From contig NZ_VISI01000002.1 in NCBI RefSeq assembly GCF_007827365.1, forward strand, positions 2,113,001-2,177,000: a stretch of 64,000 nucleotides of DNA, read 5' to 3'. Under the pieces are notes generated by a model. That model did no database searches. It saw nothing but the letters and a program-made list of their open reading frames with translations, and was not told the origin of the DNA. Below, piece by piece: positions 51,120-60,330 of the stretch. The stretch is from Olleya sp. Hel_I_94. GTDB taxonomy: Bacteria; Bacteroidota; Bacteroidia; Flavobacteriales; Flavobacteriaceae. The position numbers and the translations under genes are program-made. Every line of letters starts with the position of its first letter. The stretch's first letter is position 1.

Positions 51120-52193
51120 ATGGGATTATTACTATTTTACGGAGTTATATCAATATTTTTTTCGTTTTTATGCTCTATTCTAGAAGCTGTTTTACTAAGT
51201 GTTACTCCAACATTTATTAACCTAAAAAAGCAAGAAGGTAAAGCGTTTGCAACAAATTTAGAAAATCTTAAAAAAGATGTAGATCGACCTTTAATTGCTA
51301 TTTTAACACTAAATACAATCGCACACACTGTTGGTGCAATTTTAGTCGGGAAAGAGGCAGAAGGACTTTACGGAAATGGTGATGGATACGGAGTATTTGT
51401 AGTGTCTGCAGTTATGACTATTTTAATATTAGTCGCTTCAGAGATTATTCCAAAAACAATTGGTGCAACCTATTGGAAAAGTTTAGCTGGTTTTACAACA
51501 ACAGCACTTAATATTTTAATTTTCCCATTAAAATGGACTGGATTACTATGGTTAATGCAACTTACAACAAAGTTAATTGGTGGTAAAGGTCATGGTAGCG
51601 TACTAAGTCGCGAAGGGTTTTTGGTTATGGCAGATATGGCTCATGAAGAAGGTGTTTTTGAGGGTAACGAAAGTAGGATTATAAAAAACCTGTTAACATT
51701 TAAAGAGGTTTTTGCTAAAAACGTAATGACACCTCGTACTGTAATGCAATCTGAAAATGAAACCACAACTGTGGAAGACTTTTTTAATAGAAATATGAAC
51801 CTTCGTTTTTCAAGAATTCCTGTGTATTCTAAAACAGAAGATAATATTAAAGGATTAGTTTTAAAAGACGAAATTTTTAAAGAAATGGCTTTAGGCAATG
51901 GATCTAAAAAGTTAGTCGAATTAAAAAGAGACATTATTATCGTAGATCGTAACTTACCTATTCCAACACTTTTTGAACAACTTGTAGAAACTAGAAATCA
52001 TATGGCTTTAGTGGTAGACGAGTATGGATCTGTTAGCGGAATTGTTACTATGGAAGATGTCATAGAAACACTTTTAGGTATGGAAATTATGGACGAAAGC
52101 GATAATGTTAGTGACCTACAAAACTTAGCAAGAAAAAGCTGGGAAGCGCGTGCAAAAAAATTAGGTATCATAGACGAAAATAATCCTGAATAA
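51120..52193 (+). CDS. CNNM-domain and CBS-pair membrane protein
   Basis: A 357-residue protein with an N-terminal CNNM/DUF21 membrane domain (residues ~1-190; LCSILEAVLLSVTP, SEIIPKTIGATYW) and a CBS pair (~200-335; NVMTPRTVMQ and MALVVDEYGSVSGIVTMEDVIETLLG). The CorC_HlyC domain that often follows is lacking. Family members export or regulate Mg2+ or other divalent cations, though some are named haemolysins. It follows hemB by 30 bases and precedes the MGMT gene by 3 bases. Confidence 0.85.
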   Translation: MGLLLFYGVISIFFSFLCSILEAVLLSVTPTFINLKKQEGKAFATNLENLKKDVDRPLIAILTLNTIAHTVGAILVGKEAEGLYGNGDGYGVFVVSAVMTILILVASEIIPKTIGATYWKSLAGFTTTALNILIFPLKWTGLLWLMQLTTKLIGGKGHGSVLSREGFLVMADMAHEEGVFEGNESRIIKNLLTFKEVFAKNVMTPRTVMQSENETTTVEDFFNRNMNLRFSRIPVYSKTEDNIKGLVLKDEIFKEMALGNGSKKLVELKRDIIIVDRNLPIPTLFEQLVETRNHMALVVDEYGSVSGIVTMEDVIETLLGMEIMDESDNVSDLQNLARKSWEARAKKLGIIDENNPE

Positions 52194-52196
52194 TAC

Positions 52197-52670
52197 ATGG
52201 ACACATGCATTATCAAATCGCCTTTAGGTTTTACTAAAATAACAGGTGATGTTAATGGTATTGCATCAGTAATCGTTTTAAATTCAGAAGAACAAGTTTC
52301 TGTAAAAATACCCAAGGTTTTAAATGACTGCGTACTTCAACTTAACCAATATTTTGAAGGTTCACGAGAACAATTCAGCTTAAAGCTAAACCCAAAAGGT
52401 ACCGCTTTTCAAAACAAGGTTTGGGAAGCCTTACTAAACATTCCGTTTGGCAAAACCACATCTTATCTTCAACTTTCAAAACAACTAGGCGATGTAAAAG
52501 CAATCAGAGCTGTTGCTAACGCTAATGGTAAAAATCCATTATGGATTATAATACCATGTCATAGGGTTATAGGTACAGACGGAAGCTTAACAGGATATGC
52601 AGGAGGTTTACACCGCAAACAATGGTTGTTAGATCATGAAAGCCCATATAAACAGCAATCTTTATTTTAA
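52197..52670 (+). CDS. Methylated-DNA-protein-cysteine methyltransferase
   Basis: A 157-residue DNA repair protein. The reactive Cys is C121 in IIPCHRVIG, and the DNA-binding helix-turn-helix is around FQNKVWEALLNIPFGKTTSYLQL. The N-terminal ~65 residues form the small Ada/Ogt-type domain. It removes O6-alkyl groups from guanine by suicide transfer. The stop and the next start overlap (TAATG). Confidence 0.92.
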   Translation: MDTCIIKSPLGFTKITGDVNGIASVIVLNSEEQVSVKIPKVLNDCVLQLNQYFEGSREQFSLKLNPKGTAFQNKVWEALLNIPFGKTTSYLQLSKQLGDVKAIRAVANANGKNPLWIIIPCHRVIGTDGSLTGYAGGLHRKQWLLDHESPYKQQSLF

Positions 52671-53188
52671 TGTACAAAGTAGTAACCCAATTTTTAACGC
52701 GTTTTGTTAAACCAGCAACAATATATAAATACGGTTTTAACTGGTCACCAATGTATAGACGAACAACCGCAAGACTTACAGAGGTTAGCGACGATTTACA
52801 CTACGTCAAAATACGATTAAAACTTAATTATAAAAATCGTAATTACGCTGGATCTATGTTTGGTGGTAGCATGCTATCTGCAACAGACCCTATTTACATG
52901 ATACAACTTATTCAAATTTTAGGTGACGACTATGTCGTTTGGGATAAAGCAGTTACTGCTAAATATAAACGACCTGGTAAAAGCACTATTTATGGTGAGT
53001 TTGTTTTTACTAAAGAAGAAATCGAAGCCTTAAAAAATCAATTAAAAACAAAACAACAAGTTGATATTATCAAAACAATGCAATTGGTAAATACCAAAGC
53101 TGAAGTTATTGCAGAATTTTCCAAAACGCTATACATCGCGCAAAAAGCATACTACAAGAAAAAGCTTGCGCTAAGACTTAGCAAATAA
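52670..53188 (+). CDS. DUF4442 (hotdog-fold, thioesterase-like) protein
   Basis: A 172-residue protein with the DUF4442 pattern: KIRLKLNYKNRNYAGSMFGGSML, and then a beta-sheet typical of hotdog-fold thioesterases. No membrane segment. The enzyme activity is not proven for the family. It is translationally coupled to the MGMT gene; the pairing is not obviously functional. Confidence 0.75.
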   Translation: MYKVVTQFLTRFVKPATIYKYGFNWSPMYRRTTARLTEVSDDLHYVKIRLKLNYKNRNYAGSMFGGSMLSATDPIYMIQLIQILGDDYVVWDKAVTAKYKRPGKSTIYGEFVFTKEEIEALKNQLKTKQQVDIIKTMQLVNTKAEVIAEFSKTLYIAQKAYYKKKLALRLSK

Positions 53189-53240
53189 TAAATTTTGATT
53201 CATAATTTTATTATATTTAAAATCTAAACTAATAAAATAA

Positions 53241-54398
53241 ATGAAATTCTTAAAAAAGCTTCTTAAAGTACTTGTAGTTCTTTTTGGATTACTAATCGCA
53301 ACCCTTTACATAACAGACACAGACTACTTAATTAAAGCTGTACGTACCATTTACATGCGTGGTTATACAACCGCCTTTTTAGATGACTACAAAAAATTTG
53401 ATAACCAAGAGGTTAAAAATGGAACACCTCAACCTTGGCCTAATCATATTAAATACAATACAGTAACAGAAACCGAAACATTGCAAAAAGCCAATAAAGA
53501 TTGGGGAACAATAGCATACGTTATTATAAAAAACGATAGTATCTGGTTTGAAAACTACTATGATGGTTACAACAAAGACTCTAAATCTAACTCATTTTCT
53601 ATGGCTAAAAGTTATGTCTCTGGGCTTATGGGAAAAGCGATAATGGAAGGTTACATTAAAAGTTTAGATCAGCCAGTTTGTGACTTTTTACCAGCATTTT
53701 GTGATGGCGAAGCAGCAAAAATGACTGTTGGAGATTTGTCTAGCATGTCCTCTGGTACCAATTGGGATGAAGCATACTATTCGCCTTTATCTATCACTAC
53801 ACGTGCTTATTTTGACGATGACTTAGCTAAAGTTATGAATGGTTTAAAAGTTGTAGACCAACCTGGTCAAGCTTTTAAATATGCTAGTGGAGACACACAA
53901 ATGTTAGCAATGGTTATTGAAAAAGCAACAGGTAAAAAAATGTACGATTATTTAACCGAAAGCTTTTGGAAACCATTAGGTAGTGAAAACGAAACCTTAT
54001 GGCAAGTCGATAGTGAAACACACGATTTAGTAAAAGCCTATTGCTGTATAGCTAGTAACGCTAAAGATTTTGCAAGATTTGGTAAACTATACAAAGACCA
54101 TGGAAAATGGAATGGACAACAAATTCTAGATTCTGCTTTTGTTGCTAAATCCTTAAAACCTCGTTTTGCAGCTAGTCCAGAATATGGCTATGGTTGGTGG
54201 TTAAAAAACCAGATTGGTAAAGACTTTTTCATGATGCGTGGACATTTAGGACAATATGTAATTGTACAACCAGAAGACAATGTTATAATTGTACGTTTAG
54301 GACATCAAAAATCTCCAGATGCTGGTGTTGGTGTATTTACTAATGATATTGCTTTATACATTGATGAAGCTTATAAAATGCTAAATATGAAACCTTAA
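53241..54398 (+). CDS. Serine hydrolase (class C beta-lactamase family)
   Basis: A 385-residue protein with an N-terminal membrane segment (LLKVLVVLFGLLIATLYI), so probably anchored outside the membrane. The SxxK motif is S120-M-A-K123 (NSFSMAKSYV), the Tyr motif is in FKYASGDTQ, and the late HxG motif is in MRGHLGQY. Such enzymes cut esters or D-peptides; the exact substrate is unknown. It is a single gene between DUF4442 and the S41 peptidase. Confidence 0.85.
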   Translation: MKFLKKLLKVLVVLFGLLIATLYITDTDYLIKAVRTIYMRGYTTAFLDDYKKFDNQEVKNGTPQPWPNHIKYNTVTETETLQKANKDWGTIAYVIIKNDSIWFENYYDGYNKDSKSNSFSMAKSYVSGLMGKAIMEGYIKSLDQPVCDFLPAFCDGEAAKMTVGDLSSMSSGTNWDEAYYSPLSITTRAYFDDDLAKVMNGLKVVDQPGQAFKYASGDTQMLAMVIEKATGKKMYDYLTESFWKPLGSENETLWQVDSETHDLVKAYCCIASNAKDFARFGKLYKDHGKWNGQQILDSAFVAKSLKPRFAASPEYGYGWWLKNQIGKDFFMMRGHLGQYVIVQPEDNVIIVRLGHQKSPDAGVGVFTNDIALYIDEAYKMLNMKP

Positions 54399-54471
54399 TA
54401 TTTTGTTATTTAACATAGTGTTAGTTAATACGCTTTTAATTTATTCATTTTTTTGAGTAAACTAATCAACC

Positions 54472-56682
54472 ATGAAAAAACTAATTTTTACATTTTATGT
54501 ACTCTTATTGTGTAACAGTATGTATGCACAAGACTCATTAAATTTTGACTTTGAAATCCTGAAAGAGAAAGAGGCTGTTGGATGGTCTTCCTTTGGAAAC
54601 AAAGAATATAATATTGTTTATGACACCGCAATTTCTCAAAACGGAGTAACATCTGCGTCCATAGAGGGTAATGGTAATACTGATGAATTTCGAGTTTTAA
54701 CATATACTATTCCTGCAGATTTTGGAGGAAAAAAAATAAAGCTAACTGGCTATTTAAAAACTGAAAATATAGTTAATGGTTGGGCTGGTTTATGGATGCG
54801 TATTGATCCAGATATAAGTATTGATAACATGGAATCAAGAAAGGTCCAAGGTACTACAGATTGGAAAAAACACGAAGTAGAATTAAAGACTAATAACAAT
54901 GCAACATCTATTTCCTTTGGTGGTTTAATAGTTGGAACAGGAAAAATATGGGTAGATAATTTTAAAATAACAGTTGATGGTAAACCACTGGATCAAGCTC
55001 CTGAGAAAGAATTGGACAAAGAATTTGATAAAGGTTCTAAAATCACAATAGATTTATCTCAAAAAAACCAAATAGAAAATTTAACGCTTCTGGGACGCAT
55101 TTGGGGTTTCTTAAAATACTACCATCCAGAAGTTGGAAAAGGAAATTTTAATTGGGATTACGAATTATTTAGAATATTACCAGATTATCAAAAAGCTAAA
55201 TCTAATACAGATCGAGATAAAATCCTTAGTAATTGGATAGATAATTTAGGAACTGTAAAAATCTGTAAAAAATGTAAACCATTAGACGAAAATGCTGTTT
55301 TAAAACCTAATTTAAGTTGGATTACAGATGGTAATTTATCTAAAGATTTAATTAACAAACTACAGTTTATTACCCAAAACAGACACCAAGGTAACCATTA
55401 TTATATTGATATGGTTCGCGGTGTTGGAAATCCAGAGTTTAAAAATGAAAATCCCTATGCTAACATGCCATATCCAGATGATGGTTTTAGATTATTATCG
55501 GTTTATAAATACTGGAATATGATTAATTATTTTTTTCCTTATAAACATATAATGGATAAAGACTGGAATGAAAGTTTAAAAGAAAATATTCCACCATTTA
55601 TTAATGCTAAAAACGAATTAGAATATGAATTAGCAGCTTTAAAGATGATTGCAGACATTAAAGACACTCATGCTAATCTTTGGAGAGGAAAAGATAAAAT
55701 TAACGAAATACTTGGTGACAACTATCCAAATTTCCATGTTTCATTTATTGAAAACAAGCTGGTTATAGACAACTTTTATAATGAAGACAGTCCTAGAAAC
55801 GGTTTAAAAATAGGAGATATTATTACGCGTATTAACGGAAAAAAAGTTGAAGACATCGTTACAGATAATCAAGATTTTTATCCAGCGTCAAACCAGCCAA
55901 CTCGTTTAAGAGATATTAGTTTTAATTTATTACGTACTACAAGCAATAGCTTAGATATTGAGGTAGAAGACAATGGTATCAAATTAATTAAAACAATACC
56001 TGTATACAACAAAAAAGACATTAAGGACTTTTACAAATGGTACACAAAAGAAGAAAACATTAGTAGTTATAGACTACTTAAAAATAACATTGGATATGTT
56101 TCACTTAAAAACATTAAAGATGAGGACGTGAATAAAATAAAAAAAGAATTAAAAAACACCAAAGGGATTATTGTAGACATTAGAAACTATCCATCTGCCT
56201 TTATGCCTTTTACCTTAGGTAGCTTCTTTACCTCATCTAAAACACCTTTTGTTAAATTTACAACAGGTAATATAGATTATCCTGGAGAATTCACGTTTGG
56301 TGACAATTTATACATTCCGTCAAAAGGAAAAACATATCAAGGTAAAGTAATAGTATTAGTAAACGAAATATCTCAGAGCGCAGCTGAATATACAGCTATG
56401 GCATTTAGAGCAGGAGATAATGTATCTATAATAGGTAGCACAACAGCTGGAGCAGATGGTAATGTATCTACAATTTATCTTCCAGGAGGATTAAAAACTA
56501 TGATTTCTGGAATTGGCGTATATTATCCTGATGGCACTCCAACCCAACGTGTTGGAATCGTACCAGATATTGAGGTAAAACCAACGATTAAAGGACTAAT
56601 AGAAGAACGTGATGAATTGATTGAAAAAGCAATCGAAATCATTGATGACGCTAAAATTGCACCAATAAACGCTAAAGATTGA
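54472..56682 (+). CDS. S41-family C-terminal processing peptidase, secreted
   Basis: A 736-residue protein with a signal peptide (LIFTFYVLLLCNSMYA). Residues ~25-170 form a jelly-roll-like N-terminal domain with strands typical of carbohydrate-binding modules. A helical region, a PDZ-like segment (RNGLKIGDIITRINGKKV) and the S41 catalytic core follow; the nucleophile is S636 in SQSAAEYTAMAF. The order resembles Bacteroidota tricorn-like peptidases. It hydrolyses peptides in the periplasm or at the surface. Confidence 0.82.
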   Translation: MKKLIFTFYVLLLCNSMYAQDSLNFDFEILKEKEAVGWSSFGNKEYNIVYDTAISQNGVTSASIEGNGNTDEFRVLTYTIPADFGGKKIKLTGYLKTENIVNGWAGLWMRIDPDISIDNMESRKVQGTTDWKKHEVELKTNNNATSISFGGLIVGTGKIWVDNFKITVDGKPLDQAPEKELDKEFDKGSKITIDLSQKNQIENLTLLGRIWGFLKYYHPEVGKGNFNWDYELFRILPDYQKAKSNTDRDKILSNWIDNLGTVKICKKCKPLDENAVLKPNLSWITDGNLSKDLINKLQFITQNRHQGNHYYIDMVRGVGNPEFKNENPYANMPYPDDGFRLLSVYKYWNMINYFFPYKHIMDKDWNESLKENIPPFINAKNELEYELAALKMIADIKDTHANLWRGKDKINEILGDNYPNFHVSFIENKLVIDNFYNEDSPRNGLKIGDIITRINGKKVEDIVTDNQDFYPASNQPTRLRDISFNLLRTTSNSLDIEVEDNGIKLIKTIPVYNKKDIKDFYKWYTKEENISSYRLLKNNIGYVSLKNIKDEDVNKIKKELKNTKGIIVDIRNYPSAFMPFTLGSFFTSSKTPFVKFTTGNIDYPGEFTFGDNLYIPSKGKTYQGKVIVLVNEISQSAAEYTAMAFRAGDNVSIIGSTTAGADGNVSTIYLPGGLKTMISGIGVYYPDGTPTQRVGIVPDIEVKPTIKGLIEERDELIEKAIEIIDDAKIAPINAKD

Positions 56683-56688
56683 CCACTA

Positions 56689-57402
56689 ATGATAACCAAA
56701 CTCAACCTTGAAAACATCTTATTTCTAGACATAGAAACCGTTCCGGAAACACAATATTTTTCAGATTTAGACAAAACTAAGCAAGATCTTTGGGACGCTA
56801 AATCACGTTACCAACGCAAGGAAGAGTTTACAGCAGAAGAGTTTTACGATCGTGCTGGTATTTGGGCTGAGTTTGGCAAAATAGTATGTATTTCGGTTGG
56901 ATATTTTACCATTAAAGGCGACACACGCCTGTTTAGAACAACATCCTTTTATGGAGAAGAACGTAAACTTTTAGTCGAATTTAAAAACCTTTTAATTTCT
57001 CATTTTAGTCAAACAAAGCATTTACTTTGTGCACATAACGGTAAGGAGTTTGACTTTCCATACATCGCTAGACGTTTGATTATTCATAACATAGAATTAC
57101 CTTATAAATTAAATCTTTTTGGTAAAAAACCTTGGGAAATTCCGCACTTAGACACCATGGAATTATGGAAGTTTGGTGACTACAAAACGTATACATCATT
57201 AAAGTTAATGACTAACGTTTTGGGTATTCCTAGTCCAAAAGATGATATTGATGGTAGCGAAGTTTATAAAACTTACTATGAAGACAATGACATTGATCGT
57301 ATTATTATTTATTGCGAAAAAGACACCATTGCAGTAGCACAAATATTTTTACGTTTACGTGGCGACTCCATTCTTACTGATGATGAAATCATTCATATTT
57401 AA
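56689..57402 (+). CDS. 3'-5' exonuclease (DEDD, ribonuclease H-like)
   Basis: A 237-residue soluble nuclease. Exo I is D14-I-E16 (FLDIETVPE), exo II is in HNGKEFDFPYIARR, and exo III includes the final conserved Asp in IIYCEKDTIAVAQ. The family is often annotated as predicted polysaccharide-biosynthesis 3'-5' exonuclease. It degrades single-stranded DNA or RNA ends. The gene is followed by a bidirectional terminator. Confidence 0.82.
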   Translation: MITKLNLENILFLDIETVPETQYFSDLDKTKQDLWDAKSRYQRKEEFTAEEFYDRAGIWAEFGKIVCISVGYFTIKGDTRLFRTTSFYGEERKLLVEFKNLLISHFSQTKHLLCAHNGKEFDFPYIARRLIIHNIELPYKLNLFGKKPWEIPHLDTMELWKFGDYKTYTSLKLMTNVLGIPSPKDDIDGSEVYKTYYEDNDIDRIIIYCEKDTIAVAQIFLRLRGDSILTDDEIIHI

Positions 57403-57426
57403 ATAAACATAAGGGTATAATATAAA

Positions 57427-57457
57427 TAAAAAGCCTCAACTTTCGTTGAGGCTTTTA
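57427..57457. terminator. Bidirectional terminator
   Basis: TAAAAAGCCTCAAC and GTTGAGGCTTTTA form a 13-bp stem with a TTTC loop, between the convergent exonuclease and metalloprotease genes. Confidence 0.85.
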
Positions 57458-57493
57458 GCAATAAAAAAATGATTGATTAATTAAGACTAATTG

Positions 57494-60148
57494 TTATTGC
57501 TTTATAAATTTTCTTGTTTCAATAGTATCATTTACTTCAAATTGTATTAAATATAATCCAGCTTCAAGCTTACTTACATTAATACCATTTGATGTTGTAA
57601 CACCTTTAACTACTTGTTGTCCTATCATATTAATTACCGTAAATGGTAGATTCTCTATATTAGTTTTAACAAATAAGGCATCTCCTTTTACTGGGTTTGG
57701 ATATATAGAAATTTCTACTCCTAAATGTTGTACAAACCCTTCGTTAGATGTTCTTGCTGTTCCGCAAGCACCTAGATTAGTCCATCCACTTGCTGTTCTT
57801 TCATATAAATTACCTAAATAGGTTACTTGATCTCCCACTGAGTAAGATTGGCTACCATTATATTCTGCAACTCCTGCACACTTATCTGCAGATCCATTGG
57901 TTAAACTTACAGCGTCTACTGCCATATCACCTTGCCAAGTTGTACCTGTTGTCCCATCAAATCTTAATTTTACTGAATTTCCTGAGTAAGAAGACAAATC
58001 TACATTTGCATCTAACCAAGAATTACCTTGATTACCAGATCGTGTCCAAATTGTTGACCAAGTTGATCCATTGTTAGTACTAATAGCCAAACTTAAACTT
58101 CCCATTGCAGATGTACCATACATATGATATTTAAAGCTAAAGCTTCCGTTATTAATTCCAGATAAATTAAAACAAGGCGATACTAATAAGGCACGTTTAG
58201 TAGAATAATTTGGTGCTGAAGACTCCATGAATACATATTGTGATCCTTCACTTGCACTAGATGGTCCAGTGTTACTTGACGGAGTAGACCCACTTCTTCT
58301 AGTCCAATTAAAGTCGTCACCACTACCTTGTGTCCAAGCGCCAAAACCTGATTCAAAACCTTCATTATAAGGAAAAGAAGAAATTGCTCCAGAACAACCT
58401 GTTGTACTTGCTGGACTTACTACAATACTTCTAGTGACTTGGTTTGCTGCATTACCTGCTGCATCACTTACATTATAGTTTCTTGTATACGTTCCTGCTG
58501 TATTAGTATTAACTGTTCCTGAAATTACAATACTAGAAGTAAGGTTTCCATCAACATTATCCGTTGCTGTAGCACCTTGTTCTGTATATGTATCACCAAC
58601 AGTTAAGTTAATTGTAGATCCTCCAATTAAACTAATAACTGGTTTAACCGTATCTGCAGCTCCAACCGTTAAATTAATAGTATAATCTTCCACTTCTCCA
58701 TAAGAAAAAGTTTCGCAAGATGTAGGCACTGCGTTATATTTCATAGATACTCTTAACCTTGTGCTACCTGTAACAGCACTACTTGGCACTGTAAAGCTTC
58801 CTGTTGCTGGAGTTGCTGTTGATGCAGCTTTAGAGAAAATTTGTTCTCCTGAATCTGTAAAATCACCATCGTTATTATAGTCAATCCAAGCTGCATAACC
58901 CTCTGCATAAGTGGTTCCTGTCCAAGTTGGAGTAATTGTAATAGTATTAGAAGATCCTTTAGTTAAATTAGTCGTTATGCTAGTAAAATCTGAATATAAT
59001 TGTGCTCCTGAGGCATTGTTAATAGATCCTACTTGAACACGACTAATATACTCGTCACTAACACTATTCCCTTGCGAAGCACAATATTGTGTACCTGTTG
59101 TACAAGGTGTACATGCAGAACCACCACAATCAACGCCTGTTTCGTCTCCATTTTGAACACCATCTGTACAAGTTGGTGTAGTTCCACCTCCTCCACACTT
59201 ATCAGATAATCCTAAAGCTGCACGAGGTCCACCACTAAGTAACGTTGCTCGCATACGCGCTTTTTGTCCTTGTGTAAATAAATTCATACAAGAGTCATTG
59301 GTATAATCCATATAGTTTTGCACCATATCTGTAGACCCACAAGATACTTGTCCTACTGGACATCCACCATTTGACGTTTGATGTGTAGGTGTATCACTTA
59401 CAAAATCATTACCACAATTAGCATCTCCCCAAATATGACGTAAATTTAAAAAGTGACCTACTTCGTGTGTTGTTGTTCTTCCACCATCAAAAGGTGCACT
59501 AACATTACCAACTCTACCAAAATAATTGTAGCCCATTACAACACCATCTGTTGCTGCACTGCCACCAGGAAATTGAGCATAACCTAAAATAGTATTTCCT
59601 CCACTTGTCATTTGTGGTACAATCCACATGTTTAAATACTCACTAGTATTCCATGGGTTAACACCTCCAGTTGACGTTCTCTTCATATCATCAGACGTTC
59701 CCCAATCTTGACGTGTCACTTGTTTTCTAGTAATACCTGTTGTTGTATTTCCGTTTGGATCAATGGTTGTTAAACAAAACTGAATTTCAGAATCGGCTGC
59801 CTGTGACCACGTATTATCTGCATCCGGATTAGTGCGTCTAAAATCTTCGTTTAAAACATCTAATTGTGACTGGATTTGAGCTACACTAATGTTTTCGGTG
59901 CTGTTTCTATACAAAACATGTACTACGACTGGTATAGTAATTATACTTCCATCAATTCTGGCATTTTGGGATTGTGCAACACGTTGTTGCGTAAAAGCTT
60001 CGATCTGATCCATCCTTTGCTCTAAGGTTGGATCTAATTGTTTTCTGTATTCTAAGTTCTCCATTGTTGAACAATTTCTATCTTGCTGAGCAAAAACAGA
60101 AAGCGTTAATAAAAAACTTAATAATGATAAAGTAATTGTTTTTTTCAT
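57494..60148 (-). CDS. Secreted M43 zinc metalloprotease with type IX sorting domain
   Basis: An 884-residue secreted protein. A signal peptide (LSLLSFLLTLSVFAQ) is followed by a pappalysin-type M43 catalytic domain. The zinc site HEVGH is at residues 228-232, followed by NLRHIWGD, with a met-turn region near VQNYMDYTND. Next are a Cys-rich spacer, a GEVED-like domain (SYGEVEDYTINL), a DUF5011-like segment (YTEQGATATDNVDG), a MAM-like domain (FGAWTQGSGDDFNW), a CBM5/12-like chitin-binding segment (YSVGDQVTYLGNLYE) and the C-terminal T9SS type A sorting domain (ISIYPNPVKGD). It is probably exported by the type IX system and cuts proteins on a chitin-like surface (inference). Confidence 0.88.
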   Translation of the reverse strand: MKKTITLSLLSFLLTLSVFAQQDRNCSTMENLEYRKQLDPTLEQRMDQIEAFTQQRVAQSQNARIDGSIITIPVVVHVLYRNSTENISVAQIQSQLDVLNEDFRRTNPDADNTWSQAADSEIQFCLTTIDPNGNTTTGITRKQVTRQDWGTSDDMKRTSTGGVNPWNTSEYLNMWIVPQMTSGGNTILGYAQFPGGSAATDGVVMGYNYFGRVGNVSAPFDGGRTTTHEVGHFLNLRHIWGDANCGNDFVSDTPTHQTSNGGCPVGQVSCGSTDMVQNYMDYTNDSCMNLFTQGQKARMRATLLSGGPRAALGLSDKCGGGGTTPTCTDGVQNGDETGVDCGGSACTPCTTGTQYCASQGNSVSDEYISRVQVGSINNASGAQLYSDFTSITTNLTKGSSNTITITPTWTGTTYAEGYAAWIDYNNDGDFTDSGEQIFSKAASTATPATGSFTVPSSAVTGSTRLRVSMKYNAVPTSCETFSYGEVEDYTINLTVGAADTVKPVISLIGGSTINLTVGDTYTEQGATATDNVDGNLTSSIVISGTVNTNTAGTYTRNYNVSDAAGNAANQVTRSIVVSPASTTGCSGAISSFPYNEGFESGFGAWTQGSGDDFNWTRRSGSTPSSNTGPSSASEGSQYVFMESSAPNYSTKRALLVSPCFNLSGINNGSFSFKYHMYGTSAMGSLSLAISTNNGSTWSTIWTRSGNQGNSWLDANVDLSSYSGNSVKLRFDGTTGTTWQGDMAVDAVSLTNGSADKCAGVAEYNGSQSYSVGDQVTYLGNLYERTASGWTNLGACGTARTSNEGFVQHLGVEISIYPNPVKGDALFVKTNIENLPFTVINMIGQQVVKGVTTSNGINVSKLEAGLYLIQFEVNDTIETRKFIKQ

Positions 60149-60330
60149 GCTAATTAATTAATGGATTAAGATAATAATTATTAATTTGATGGTTAAATTA
60201 TTAAAACTTTAACAATAAATCATTTTTAACTATTTGTTTTTCGATTAAAAACAACGTATTAAAAAACATTCGCTTTTATGTGTGGTTTAACCCGCAATCA
60301 TTTGAAAGAAATTAATTACTTTTACCCTAT

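Noticed and set aside
53189..53240. AT-rich dyad between the DUF4442 and serine hydrolase genes
   Set aside because: Pairing is weak and made almost only of A and T; no terminator or operator claim is justified.
58183..58365. Short leftward frame inside the M43 gene
   Set aside because: It is a different frame of a confidently identified coding region and has no independent support.
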